From Actinomyces faecalis (lineage in GTDB: Bacteria; Actinomycetota; Actinomycetes; Actinomycetales; Actinomycetaceae): 64,000 nt of DNA. This document shows positions 46,482 to 55,285 of this stretch, piece after piece. The translations under genes and the position numbers were made by a program. Numbering within the stretch: the stretch's first letter is position 1; every line of letters starts with the position of its first letter. Under the pieces are notes generated by a model. The model did no database searches, was not told the origin of the DNA, and saw only the letters and a list, made by a program, of their open reading frames with translations. The DNA lies in NCBI RefSeq assembly GCF_013184985.2, contig NZ_CP063418.1, positions 2,294,001 to 2,358,000 of the forward strand, in the 5' to 3' direction.

Positions 46482-47585
46482 GTGCCGTCAGACGTATCCA
46501 CCCCCGGGACCTCGCGCTGGTCCCGGCCCCAGGCCCCCACTGCCGCCCAGCGTCGCGCGGCGATGTCCCGACGCGACCGGCTCGGCCGGCTGGACTTCAA
46601 GGTCTCGCCCTACCTCTACATCGCCCCGTTCTTCCTCGCCTTCGCCATCACCGGCCTGTACCCGCTGCTCTACACAGCCTGGGTCTCGCTGCACAAGTGG
46701 CACCTCATCGGCGGCGACCAGGGCTTCACCGGGCTCGACAACTACCTGACGGTCATCCAGCAGCCCACCTTCTGGGTGGCGCTGCGCAACACCTTCTCGA
46801 TCTTCCTGCTCTCCAGCGTCCCGCAGATCATCGTGGCCGTCCTCATCGCCTACATGCTGGACACGAACCTGCGCGCCAAGACCTTCTGGCGCATGGGGGT
46901 CCTGCTGCCCTACGTCGTGGCTCCCGTGGCCGTCTCGATCATCTTCTCCAAGCTCTTCGCCGACCAGTCCGGCATGATTAACGCGCTGCTGGGCTTCGTG
47001 GGCGTGGAGCCGATCGGCTGGCACGCCTCGGCCTTCTGGTCCCACGTGGCGATCGCCAACATGGTCAACTTCCGCTGGACCGGCTACAACGCCCTCATCG
47101 TGCTGGCCGCGATGCAGGCCATCCCGCGTGACCTCTACGAGGCCGCGACGGTTGACGGCGCCGGCCGGGCACGCCAGTTCTGGTCCATCACCATCCCGCA
47201 GCTGCGCTCGACCATCATGTTCGTGGTCATCAACTCCACCATCGGCGGCCTGCAGATCTTCGACGAGCCCCGCATGTTCGACACCATGGGAGGCGGCGGC
47301 GCGGACAACCAGTGGCTGACGCTGACGATGTACCTCTACCAGCTGGGGTGGGGCCCGCAGAAGAGCTTCGGCCGCGCCTCGGCCGTGGCCTGGATCCTCT
47401 TCCTCATCATCCTCGGCTTCGCGGCGCTGAGCTTCCTGCTCACGCGCTCCATCGCCTCCTCCGGCACAGACGCCAGGAAGAAGGGACGACGGCGCCGCCA
47501 CGCCTCGAGCCGTGAGCTCGCCTCCGCCGGCCAGGGCCGGGCATCCTTGGCCGCCCCCACCACCACTGAAGGAGCCCAGCGATGA
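46482..47585 (+). CDS. Sugar ABC transporter permease (MalF/CebF-like)
   Basis: A 367-residue inner-membrane permease with six spans after a basic N-terminus. The EAA loop reads PRDLYEAATVDGAGRARQFWSITIPQL. GTG 46482 follows AGGAGAGG. The C-terminal tail is basic and hydrophilic. It pairs with the next permease (ATGA overlap). No ATPase gene is in the cluster, so a shared MsiK-type ATPase elsewhere is likely. Confidence 0.93.
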   Translation: MPSDVSTPGTSRWSRPQAPTAAQRRAAMSRRDRLGRLDFKVSPYLYIAPFFLAFAITGLYPLLYTAWVSLHKWHLIGGDQGFTGLDNYLTVIQQPTFWVALRNTFSIFLLSSVPQIIVAVLIAYMLDTNLRAKTFWRMGVLLPYVVAPVAVSIIFSKLFADQSGMINALLGFVGVEPIGWHASAFWSHVAIANMVNFRWTGYNALIVLAAMQAIPRDLYEAATVDGAGRARQFWSITIPQLRSTIMFVVINSTIGGLQIFDEPRMFDTMGGGGADNQWLTLTMYLYQLGWGPQKSFGRASAVAWILFLIILGFAALSFLLTRSIASSGTDARKKGRRRRHASSRELASAGQGRASLAAPTTTEGAQR

Positions 47586-48514
47586 GCCGCAACGAGCAGT
47601 CGATCGTGATGATCGAGCAGACGGCTGGCAAGGGTGCGGCGCGGGCCGCCGCCCGGCGTCGCACCAGGCAGGCGCACCGAGGCTTCGGCCCGGACCGCAG
47701 ACCCGGCCCGGTGGGCTACGTCCTGCTGACCCTAGCGGTGCTCATCAGCGCCTACCCGCTCTACTTCGCCTTCCTCCTGGCTACCTCCAACGCCGGGGAG
47801 ATCGCCCGCAACCCGATCCCCTCGCTCATCCCCAAGGGTGAGCTGGTGGACAACATCACGCGCGTCCTGGACTCGGGCATCGACCTGTGGGGAGCCTTCC
47901 TCAACTCCCTCATCGTCGCCGTCGTGGTCTCGGCCTCCGTGGTCTTCTTCTCCACCCTGGCCGGCTACGCCTTCTCCAAGCTGCGCTTCCGCGGGCGTGA
48001 CGGGCTGCTGACCTTCGTGATCGCCACGATGGCCGTTCCCGCCCAGCTGGGTGTGGTGCCGCTGTTCATCGTCATGGCGAAGCTGGGGTGGACCGGTGAG
48101 CTGGTGGCTGTCATCGTGCCCGGCATGGTCTCGGCCTTCGGCGTGTTCTGGATGACCCAGTACATCCGCGACGCACTGCCCTACGAGCTCATCGAGGCCG
48201 CCCGCGTGGACGGGGCGTCGATGTTCCGCACCTTCTGGTTCATCGCCCTGCCCGCTGCCCGGCCGGCTGCCTCGATGCTGGGCCTGTTCACCTTCGTGGG
48301 CTCGTGGACGAACTTCTTCTGGCCCTTCATCGTCCTGGGCGCGAAGAACCCCACGCTGCCGGTGGCCCTGCAGCTGCTCCAGGCCTCCTACTTCAAGGAC
48401 TACTCGCTCATCATGGCGGGCGTGGTCGTCGCGACCGTGCCGCTGCTCATCCTGTTCGCCGTCGCCGGGCGCCAGCTGGTCTCCGGCATCATGCAAGGAG
48501 CTGTCAAGGGATGA
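47582..48514 (+). CDS. Sugar ABC transporter permease (MalG/CebG-like)
   Basis: A 310-residue permease with six spans. The EAA loop is PYELIEAARVDGASMFRTFWFIALPAA. It has a basic N-terminal extension (AARAAARRRTRQAHR). It is coupled to both neighbours by 4-base ATGA overlaps and completes the membrane channel for the adjacent binding protein. Confidence 0.94.
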   Translation: MSRNEQSIVMIEQTAGKGAARAAARRRTRQAHRGFGPDRRPGPVGYVLLTLAVLISAYPLYFAFLLATSNAGEIARNPIPSLIPKGELVDNITRVLDSGIDLWGAFLNSLIVAVVVSASVVFFSTLAGYAFSKLRFRGRDGLLTFVIATMAVPAQLGVVPLFIVMAKLGWTGELVAVIVPGMVSAFGVFWMTQYIRDALPYELIEAARVDGASMFRTFWFIALPAARPAASMLGLFTFVGSWTNFFWPFIVLGAKNPTLPVALQLLQASYFKDYSLIMAGVVVATVPLLILFAVAGRQLVSGIMQGAVKG

Positions 48515-49956
48515 CTACTCTGACCTTCCCCCCGGGCTTCCGCTGGGGCGTGGCCACCGCTGCCGCCCAGATCGAGGGAGCCGCCTTCGAGGACGGCAAG
48601 GGTGCGTCCATCTGGGACACCTTCTGCCGCCGCCCCGGCGCCATCGCCGACTCCTCGACGATCGACGTGGCCTGCGACCACTACCACCGGATGGACACTG
48701 ACGTCGCCCTGCTCAAGGAGCTGGGCTACCCCACCTACCGCTTCTCGGTGTCCTGGGCCCGGGTGATGCCGGACGGCCGTCACGTCAACGAGGCGGGCCT
48801 GGACTTCTACGAGCGGCTCGTGGACTGCCTCCTAGCCGCCGACATCGAGCCGTGGCTGACCCTGTACCACTGGGACCTGCCACAGCCCCTCCAGGACGAG
48901 GGCGGGTGGACGGTACGCACCACCTCCGAGGCCTTCGCCGCCTACGCCCGCGCCGTCTACGACCGCCTGGGGTCCAAGGTGAAGGTGTGGACCACGCTCA
49001 ACGAGCCGTGGTGCTCCTCCTTCCTGTCCTACGCAGCCGGCGAGCACGCACCGGGACTGACCTCTCCGGCCCTGGCCGTGGCGGCGGTCCACCACCTCAT
49101 GCTGGGCCACGGTCTGGCGGTACGGGCGCTGCGCGAAGCTGCCGCCCAGGCCGGTCACAGCCCGCAGATCGGCATCACCCTCAACTTCTCCCCCGTCCAC
49201 CCCGCTGATCCGGCCAGCGCCGCAGACCTGGACGCGGCCAGGCGCGTGGACGGCACGCAGAATCGCGTCTTCCTGGAGGCGATGGTGCGCGGGACCTACC
49301 CAGCCGACGTCGTGGAGGACATGAGCCCCTGGGCGGACATCCGCCAGTGGGTGCTGGAAGGGGACATGGAGGCCGTCGCCGAGCCGATCGACGTGCTCGG
49401 GGTCAACTTCTACAACGGCCAGACCGTTGCCGCCCCTGCGCCCGGCACCCCGGTCGGAGGCCCGAGCGCGCAGGCGGGACAGGTCCCGCCGTCGACCAAC
49501 GTGGGCTCGGAGAACGTGCGGCACGTGCCGCAGGACCTGCCCGTGACGGACATGGGCTGGCAGGTGGATCCTACGGACCTGCGCGAGCTGCTCGTGCGCC
49601 TGGAGCGCGAGTACACGGGCACCGCCGGCCCTGACGGCACCGGGATCCCGATCGTCATCACGGAGAACGGGGCCGCCTACGCGGACCAGCCTGACGCCGA
49701 GGGCTACGTGGAGGACACCGATCGCCTGGCCTACATCCGAGACCACCTGGCCGCGGTGCACACCGCGATCTCCGACGGTGCGAGGGTGGAGGGCTATCTG
49801 GTGTGGTCGTTCATGGACAACTTCGAGTGGGCCTTCGGCTACGCCAAGCGCTTCGGGATCGTGCGCGTGGACTACGAGACCCACCATCGGGTGCCCAAGG
49901 CCTCGGCGCGCTGGTTCAGCCAGGTCGTGCGGGACAATAGCGTGGCGCTGGACTGA
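48511..49956 (+). CDS. GH1 beta-glucosidase
   Basis: The 481-residue enzyme hydrolyses beta-glucosides in the cytoplasm, as it has no signal peptide. The GH1 motifs are FRWGVATAAAQIEGA at the N-terminus, the acid/base Glu in TLNEPW near residue 164 and the nucleophile Glu in VITENGAAY near residue 383. The aglycone motif is SFMDNFEWAFGYAKRFG. The ATG overlaps the permease stop, so earlier in-frame starts inside the permease are rejected. It completes a transport-hydrolysis unit. Confidence 0.95.
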   Translation: MTTLTFPPGFRWGVATAAAQIEGAAFEDGKGASIWDTFCRRPGAIADSSTIDVACDHYHRMDTDVALLKELGYPTYRFSVSWARVMPDGRHVNEAGLDFYERLVDCLLAADIEPWLTLYHWDLPQPLQDEGGWTVRTTSEAFAAYARAVYDRLGSKVKVWTTLNEPWCSSFLSYAAGEHAPGLTSPALAVAAVHHLMLGHGLAVRALREAAAQAGHSPQIGITLNFSPVHPADPASAADLDAARRVDGTQNRVFLEAMVRGTYPADVVEDMSPWADIRQWVLEGDMEAVAEPIDVLGVNFYNGQTVAAPAPGTPVGGPSAQAGQVPPSTNVGSENVRHVPQDLPVTDMGWQVDPTDLRELLVRLEREYTGTAGPDGTGIPIVITENGAAYADQPDAEGYVEDTDRLAYIRDHLAAVHTAISDGARVEGYLVWSFMDNFEWAFGYAKRFGIVRVDYETHHRVPKASARWFSQVVRDNSVALD

Positions 49957-50103
49957 GGCAGGCCTGCGCGGCCTGCTCACCGGGCTCAGGCACGGTGAGC
50001 GGACCGGCGCACGGCACGCCTCCTCCCAGGACATCCGGCCCTGCCTGTTCCACCGCCTTCGGGTGAGGATCAGGCTGGGCCGTGGCACAAGGAGGACGAG
50101 GGG

Positions 50104-51117
50104 ATGACGATGGTCGGGCGAGCGACCCTGGAGGACGTGGCACGGGCTGCCGGGGTCTCACGGGCCACGGCCTCGCGCGTGGTGCGCGGTGACGGTGGGG
50201 TGAGCCCCAAGAAGACCAAGGCGGTCCAGGCCGCCATCACGGCGCTGGGCTACGTGCCGAACTCCGCTGCCCGGGCGCTGGTGTCCAGCCGGACAAACAC
50301 CGTGGCCGTGGTCATCCCCGAGGCTGATGAGATGGTCTTCACTGACCCTTTCATCGTGCGCACCGTCCAGGCGATCTCGCGCCAGCTCGACGCCGCGGAC
50401 ATCCAGCTCATCATGGCCTTCGCGGACCATGCGGGGACGGGGCGCCGGACGGCGAACTACCTGCGCACCGGCTCGGTCGACGGCGTCATCGTCATCTCCC
50501 ACCACCGCTTCTCCGGCCAGGTGGAGGCGCTCATGAGCGCGCAGGTCCCCGTGGTCTTCGTGGGTCGGCGTCTGGAGCAGGAGCCTCCGCAGTCCTGGGT
50601 GGACATTGACAATGCTGAGGTCGGGCGTATGGCGGCCCGTCATCTTCTGGCGCACGGCGCGCGGCGGCCCTCGATCATCACCGGCCCGCTAGACATGGTC
50701 TCCTCCCACGACCGCCTCGTCGGGTTCCGCGAGGTCATGGGGGATCAGGGCATCGCACCGCTCGTGCTGGAAGGCGCCTTCACCGCCGAGTCCGGGCGCG
50801 CGGCCGGCGAGGCCCTGGCGCCGCGGATCGAGTCCGGTGAGACGGATGCGGTCTTCGCCTGCTCCGACCTCATGGCGATGGCCGCGATGGAGGCCTGGCG
50901 CCGGCGCGGGATCGTGGTACCCCGTGACGTCAGGCTGGTGGCCTGCGACAACAGCCCCGAGGCCGCCAGGGCCGAGCCACCGCTCACCTCCCTGGACAAT
51001 CCGCCGGAGATCCTGGGGGTGCGTGCCACGCAGATGCTCCTGGAGATCCTGGCCGGCACCTGGGACGGTGAGCCGGTCATGCTGGAGACCGGCCTGGTCG
51101 AGCGCGAGTCCTGCTGA
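50104..51117 (+). CDS. LacI-family repressor of the beta-glucoside operon
   Basis: A 337-residue regulator. The HTH is TLEDVARAAGVSRATASRVVRGDGGVS followed by the hinge VPNSAARALVSSRTNTVAVVIPE. The periplasmic-binding-like core ends with LLEILAGTWDGEPVMLETGLVERES. AAGGAGG precedes the ATG. CebR homologues release DNA on binding cellobiose. It most likely binds the two sites at 45001-45045. Confidence 0.93.
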   Translation: MTMVGRATLEDVARAAGVSRATASRVVRGDGGVSPKKTKAVQAAITALGYVPNSAARALVSSRTNTVAVVIPEADEMVFTDPFIVRTVQAISRQLDAADIQLIMAFADHAGTGRRTANYLRTGSVDGVIVISHHRFSGQVEALMSAQVPVVFVGRRLEQEPPQSWVDIDNAEVGRMAARHLLAHGARRPSIITGPLDMVSSHDRLVGFREVMGDQGIAPLVLEGAFTAESGRAAGEALAPRIESGETDAVFACSDLMAMAAMEAWRRRGIVVPRDVRLVACDNSPEAARAEPPLTSLDNPPEILGVRATQMLLEILAGTWDGEPVMLETGLVERESC

Positions 51118-51185
51118 GCCTGCCTACGGTCGCTCCCGCTACGCGACCCGGCTCCAGGCCTCATCCCCTGCGTCGTTTTCGCTCC

Positions 51186-51821
51186 TCAGCAGTCGGTCTC
51201 ACCCCGGGCGGGGGCGAGACCGACTGTCCAGCACCTGAAGCGACGGCGGCGACGCACCATCACGACCACCTTGACCGCCATGACCACCACGACCAACGCA
51301 AGCACAGCCGCCAGCAGGGGCGCCACGATCGCCAGCACGGCCAGCACCACCGCGCCAATGTCCTCCCCGATGCTCCGCAGCACCTGGAGCGTGGCTGAGG
51401 GAGCAAGCACCGTCGAACCGGCCGTGGCCGCTCCCTTACCCAGGCTCACGGGCAACGCCGTCGCCCCACCAAGGAGGCCTGCCACCACCATCGTGCCCGC
51501 ATTCACCTGAGAACCGAGCCCCAGGCCCACCAACACTCCGAAGACGGGCCGCAGGACCTGGTTGACCCCCTCCAGGGGAAGGTTCACCCCGATGACCTTG
51601 TCCAGGCCGCCGTCGCCCAGCGCGAGCACCAGGCAGATCACCGCCACCCACGGGTTCGCTATCGCAGGCGGGATCGCGGCATCAACCTGGTGGAGGAAGC
51701 CACCGGTGGAGTCTGGAACTGCGAGCCCGGCCACAGACATGACCAGGACCGTCAGGTAGGGCCGCAGGCCTGAGGCCGTCCCGGTCCCGATCGACATGAG
51801 CATGGCGGTCATCGCATCCAC
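51186..51821 (-). CDS. DUF4126 family membrane protein
   Basis: A 211-residue protein with about five Gly/Ala-rich spans. It contains TASGLRPYLTVLVMSVAGL and LGSQVNAGTMVVAGLLGGA, which match DUF4126, a family of unknown function. The C-terminus has a basic segment (VRRRRRFRCW). It is convergent with the LacI gene and shares a bidirectional terminator. Confidence 0.85.
   Translation of the reverse strand: MDAMTAMLMSIGTGTASGLRPYLTVLVMSVAGLAVPDSTGGFLHQVDAAIPPAIANPWVAVICLVLALGDGGLDKVIGVNLPLEGVNQVLRPVFGVLVGLGLGSQVNAGTMVVAGLLGGATALPVSLGKGAATAGSTVLAPSATLQVLRSIGEDIGAVVLAVLAIVAPLLAAVLALVVVVMAVKVVVMVRRRRRFRCWTVGLAPARGETDC
51190..51226. terminator. Bidirectional terminator between lacI and the DUF4126 gene
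   Basis: Eleven-bp perfect arms (51190-51200 and 51216-51226) around a GC loop. It overlaps the last DUF4126 codons. Confidence 0.6.
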
Positions 51822-51874
51822 AGAAGACTCCTGAACGGGGATAAGAGTGGCGAGGGCGCGAGATCCGCGCGCTG

Positions 51875-51902
51875 TGAGGGTCTCACGGACTGTGCCACCT
51901 GG
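51875..51902. repeat. 28-bp direct repeat, left copy flanking the IS relic
   Basis: Exact copy of 54625-54652, same orientation, ending two bases before the left IS-end repeat. It includes the small palindrome GTGAG-GGT-CTCAC at this copy. Confidence 0.85.
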
Positions 51903-51969
51903 GTGGTTATAGGACAGGAACTGTGTCTACGAGATGGGTTTTGCGTTGTTATAGTGCGGGAAAGTCGTA

Positions 51970-52086
51970 ATGAATTGGTGCGCGGGCACGATTGGGGACG
52001 CCTACGACCAACAGGCCACGGTATGTGGTACACGGGGCCAGACCAAGCGCAACAGGCCCACTAGCGCGGGCCATCCCCGCTGGAGG
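51970..52086 (+). pseudogene. Transposase N-terminal fragment
   Basis: TVCGTRGQTKRNRPTSAG and HPRWRCK resemble the zinc-ribbon N-terminus of IS1249-type transposases (CG-x-RNG-TSAG-x-RWRC). The frame then runs into unrelated sequence. Confidence 0.5.
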
Positions 52087-52184
52087 TGCAAGCCCGAGCA
52101 GTTTCCCCGGGAGCCTTTCGAGGCGGCCTTCTCCGGAACATCCTCCCCCGCCCCGATCCCCTGTGGAGCCTGGACGTGGGCGCC

Positions 52185-52547
52185 TGGCTCGCTGAGGACC
52201 CGAGCATGCCTCTGGCTTTGGTGGGGATTGGAACGTGGCGCCGCGTGATGAGGATGTGTGGGATGTGGCCGCCTTTGAGGGTGCCCCGCATGTGTCGAGT
52301 CTGGACCGGGACGCTTCGCAGCCTTCGAGGAGGTGGGGATGGAAGAGGTGACGCGCTCGCGGGTCACGAACTACACCTTCTGGGACTACCAAAAGCTTCG
52401 TTTCCCCAGGAATGAGGGCATGCGGATCGGCTTCGTGTATGCCTCTGCGGCACTTGCCTCACGGATCGCGGGCGCGGCGATTGACCGCGACGAGCGCAAG
52501 GGCAGAGGGCCTCAGACCATGTGCCGGTGATTGTTGAGGTCGACTGA
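52185..52547 (+). pseudogene. Exodeoxyribonuclease III (xth) 3' fragment, frameshifted
   Basis: Blocks in successive frames match the ExoIII C-terminal half: WLAEDPSMPLALVG, then DWNVAPRDEDVWDVAAFEGA, then VTNYTFWDYQKLRFPRNEGM, then SDHVPVIVEVD and stop. At least three shifts separate them. The usual Asp in MRIDFV is Gly. The N-terminal half is missing. Its sequence supports decay of a copy acquired with the mobile region; a functional xth may lie elsewhere. Confidence 0.75.
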
Positions 52548-52812
52548 CGCCCTGGCTGGCGTAGCCGCGCCGTTTAACGCGTGTATCAAGACGTGTTCCC
52601 CGATGCTGCCTCCCCCGGGCTCAGCCGAGCCCGTCTGCCAGGGCGCTGCTCAGAGCCCGGTATGCCCTGAGGCCAGTGACCATCCGGTGACACAAAGCCG
52701 ATCGGTCCCTGTCCTGGCTCAGGACAGGGACCGATCAGTCACGAACAACGGTAGGGCGCAGCCCTACAGACGCGCGAGGGGTGGTGCTCCATGTGCACCA
52801 TCGTAGGTGGCG

Positions 52813-53454
52813 TCAGCCGAGGCGACGACGGCGCAGGACGGCGGTGCCGCCGGCACCCAGGGCAACAGCGCCCGCCGCGACCGCGAGGGTAGCCGGGCCG
52901 GTCTTCGCCAGGCCACTGCGAGAGGCCTTCTCCTTGGTGTCAGCCTTCTTGGTGTCCTTCTCGGTGTCCTTCTCGGTGTCCTTCTCGGAGGTCTCCATCT
53001 TGGGAGCCTCCTCGGAAGGCATCGCCTCGGGGTCCTCGGCCTCGCCGTTGACGATCTTGTTGAGGTGGTCCAGCTTGTCCTTGTCGATGAGGTCCTTGTT
53101 GATGACCGGGTCCTCGACCTCGCCGTTGACGATCTTGTTGAGGTGGTCCAGCTTGTCCTTGTCGATGAGGTCCTTGTTGATGACCGAGTCCTCGACCTCG
53201 CCGTTGACGACCTTGTTCAGCTCGTCGAGCTTGTCCTTGTCGATGAGGTCCTTGTTGATGACCGAGTCCTCGGCCGGCTCCAAATCGAGACCCCTAAGCA
53301 GGTCACGCAGCTCAGGGTTGACTACCGGAGCCTCGGTGGTGGTAGGTGTGTCAGCCGAGGAGTCCTCGGTGGCGGCAACAGCGGCGGGCATGGTGAGAGC
53401 GCCGAGCAGGGCAACGGCCGCACCAGCGGTCGCGATACGTGTACGGACGGACAT
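52813..53454 (-). CDS. Repeat-containing LAKTG surface protein (class E sortase substrate type)
   Basis: 213 residues from ATG 53454 (TAGGAG upstream). A Sec signal (MSVRTRIATAGAAVALLGAL, cleavage near AAVAA) is followed by a Thr-rich linker, three 26-residue repeats (core INKDLIDKDKLD, residues 62-139), a Lys/Glu/Asp-rich stalk (EKDTEKDTEKDT) and a sorting signal. LAKTG at 182-186 precedes a hydrophobic span and an RRRR tail. LAXTG is the motif used by class E sortases. It lies alone between IS fragments. The target or ligand is unknown. Confidence 0.85.
   Translation of the reverse strand: MSVRTRIATAGAAVALLGALTMPAAVAATEDSSADTPTTTEAPVVNPELRDLLRGLDLEPAEDSVINKDLIDKDKLDELNKVVNGEVEDSVINKDLIDKDKLDHLNKIVNGEVEDPVINKDLIDKDKLDHLNKIVNGEAEDPEAMPSEEAPKMETSEKDTEKDTEKDTKKADTKEKASRSGLAKTGPATLAVAAGAVALGAGGTAVLRRRRLG
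53038..53271 (-). repeat. Three 78-bp tandem repeats within the surface-protein gene
   Basis: Two of the units differ at one of 78 bases; the third is more divergent in its first part. The period is a multiple of three, so copy changes keep the frame. Confidence 0.9.
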
Positions 53455-54049
53455 TGTTGATCTCCTACGAGTGAAGGTGGGGCGCATGGGGTATGCGGCA
53501 TCGCGGATACGACGCGTGTAGCACGAGGTTAGATCTACATCCCCCCCCCCGCGCAACCGCTATGTCAATTATCACTTTTCAGAGTGCAGATGGGGGCTCT
53601 CATCATGCTGCTCGGATCAACGTCATCATGATGCGCCAGCCAACGCGTTGACAGTGGTGGACACGCCGATGCGTCATCTAGTCATGCTTGAGCGGATCGA
53701 GAGATGTGCGCCTCCTTGGGGTTGTCAGTTGAGGGAGGGGGCTTGCTGTGACTTAACTGGACCCGAAACGCAGCACCGTCCTCGCCTTCCCGTTGTTTCT
53801 GTTGGTACGGCGCAGGTATCGAAGGTGATTATGAACTTGGCCTCCTGGTCTCGTTGGGAAGTGTGACGCGTTCGGACATGCCAGTGATGGTGCTGAAGGC
53901 TGAATGGGTCAGCTGGGCCGACACGGGGCGTTTACCCCGCGGTGCGGAAGCAGTTCTGTGGCAGGCGGCTGATGGTGTTGAGAGCCGAGCGGGCAGGTCG
54001 GGCTGGCACGGGAGTCCTCTCCCGCAGCGCCCCGGCACCAGCACAGGTC
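53455..54049. other. Region between the surface-protein gene and the transposase tail
   Basis: No gene is supported. Short frames here lack homology. It should contain the surface-protein promoter (with the C10 tract) and the junction to IS sequence. Confidence 0.5.
53541..53550. repeat. C10 homopolymer upstream of the surface-protein gene
   Basis: Ten consecutive C residues 87-96 bases before the ATG (poly-G on the gene's strand). Tracts of this length slip in replication; this position could change promoter spacing. Confidence 0.75.
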
Positions 54050-54575
54050 CTCATGCGCTGGCCGAGCTCATCGCCTGGGCTACCAGCACACACACTCAGG
54101 CCGAGGCTGCTAGCGGTCACGACAGGGCGTTTCGCCGCCGGACCGCCTGGGGCTGGAACGTCCCCGTCCCCAAGCCGCCTGTCACCGGTAAGGTGCTCTC
54201 CCAGGTGTTCATCAACGGGATACGGCTGTCAGGCGGGTGGGTACTCCTGGTAGCCCGCAGCCCCACCCACGTGATTGGCTGGCAGTGGGCCGCAAGCGAG
54301 AACACCGCCGCCTACACCGCCCTCCTTGAGCGCCTGCCCCCCCCGAACCTGGTCACCACCGACGGGCAGGCGGCGCCCTCAAAGCCATCGCCACCCTCTG
54401 GCCCACCACACCCGTCCAGCGCCGCCTGGTCCACGTCCACCGTGACACCATCCGAGACCTGACCCGTCACCCAAAACCCACCAGCAAGACCATCCACCCC
54501 GGCCAATGGGGCACCACCCCGACACCCGAAGAAGGCCTCTGGACCCGCAAAGGCTGGGCCGGACGAACCGGCTAA
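54050..54575 (+). pseudogene. IS256/IS1249-like transposase C-terminal fragment, frameshifted
   Basis: THTQAEAASG and FRRRTAWGWNVPVPKPPVTG, then VFINGIRLSGGWVLLVARSP and GWQWAASENTAAYTALLERL, match IS1249-type DDE transposases. A frameshift near 54370 moves the match to GALKAIATLWPTTPVQRRLV and HVHRDTIRDLTRHPKP before a premature stop. The second half of the catalytic domain is missing. Confidence 0.75.
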
Positions 54576-54624
54576 CACCCCACGACACACCCAGCACAGA
54601 CACACTTCTTGTCCTGTAACCCTT

Positions 54625-54652
54625 TGAGGGTCTCACGGACTGTGCCACCTGG
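54625..54652. repeat. 28-bp direct repeat, right copy flanking the IS relic
   Basis: Identical to 51875-51902; begins three bases after the right IS end. Confidence 0.85.
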
Positions 54653-54685
54653 AACACCGTCGCTCGCCTGCCGGTAGGCATAGCG

Positions 54686-54716
54686 AAGGCCCGGATCCTT
54701 GTGGGATCCGGGCCTT
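54686..54716 (-). terminator. Terminator of the tRNA cluster
   Basis: Perfect 13-bp arms (54686-54698 and 54704-54716) around a 5-base loop, immediately after tRNA-Phe. Confidence 0.7.
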
Positions 54717-54722
54717 TCGCGG

Positions 54723-54795
54723 TGGCTCCGACCGGCGTCGATCCGGTGACCTTTCGATTTTCAGTCGAACGCTCTACCAACTGAGCTACAGAGCC
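54723..54795 (-). tRNA. tRNA-Phe (GAA)
   Basis: Acceptor GGCTCTG/CGGAGCC, D-arm TAGCTCAGTTGG, anticodon loop CTGAAAA, T-arm with GATCGACGCC. No encoded CCA. Confidence 0.93.
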
Positions 54796-54842
54796 TCGGA
54801 TGGAATCGGCCCGGCCATGACGACCGGGCCGACTCGCTTCCG

Positions 54843-54916
54843 CGACCTCGACGGGACTTGAACCCGCGACCTCCGCCGTGACAGGGCGGCGCGCTAACCA
54901 ACTGCGCCACGAGGCC
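54843..54916 (-). tRNA. tRNA-Asp (GTC)
   Basis: Acceptor GGCCTCG/CGAGGTC, anticodon loop CTGTCAC flanked by CCGCC/GGCGG, T-arm GGTTCAAGTCC. No encoded CCA. Confidence 0.93.
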
Positions 54917-54968
54917 TCGTTCGGCACGAAGCCTGACTCTTACGAGCCGTTTTCACTCGCACAAGCCG

Positions 54969-55041
54969 TACCCCCAACGGGATTCGAACCCGTGCTACCG
55001 CCGTGAAAGGGCGGGGTCCTAGGCCGCTAGACGATGGGGGC
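54969..55041 (-). tRNA. tRNA-Glu (TTC)
   Basis: Acceptor GCCCCCA/TGGGGGT, anticodon loop CTTTCAC flanked by CCGCC/GGCGG, T-arm GGTTCGAATCC. First gene of the Glu-Asp-Phe cluster. Confidence 0.93.
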
Positions 55042-55285
55042 CTGGTGCCCTTGGCGTCGTCGCGCCTTGAACCGGGTAGAACACTAAGGGGACGGTCGGC
55101 ACTCACGCAAATCAAAATGCCGTGACGCTGCTCACCGCGAGGAAGCGGCGCAATACCGCGCTTTGCCTCGGCTACCAGCTCACCCACTCCACCACCTGCC
55201 CACGCTCACGCCGTCGGCGCCCTGAGCCCGAGACCCAGACCACGTCCCTGCCAGCCCCACCCCGACCGCGTGGCAGGCTGACCCC

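Larger units (their letters stand above)
51905..54621 (+). mobile_element. Interrupted IS256/IS1249-like element with nested cargo
   Basis: The outer 24 bases (51905-51928 and, inverted, 54598-54621) match at 21 of 24 positions, as IS ends do. A transposase N-terminal fragment lies by the left end and a C-terminal fragment by the right, both on the plus strand. Between them sit an xth fragment and a surface-protein gene, together about 1.9 kb. The simplest reading is an IS interrupted by rearrangement. The element cannot be autonomous. Confidence 0.65.

Noticed and set aside
53038-53271. Three 78-bp repeats as a CRISPR-like array
   Set aside because: The units are contiguous without spacers, lie in frame within a signal-peptide-bearing surface-protein gene, and no cas gene is nearby.
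53648-53866. A 72-codon plus-strand frame in the IS block
   Set aside because: No ribosome site, no homology and position in junction sequence; treated as non-coding.
51875-54652. A tRNA-associated integrative element using the 28-bp repeats as att sites
   Set aside because: The repeat does not match the tRNA-Phe 3' end, and no integrase or excisionase is visible; IS-type ends explain the block better.
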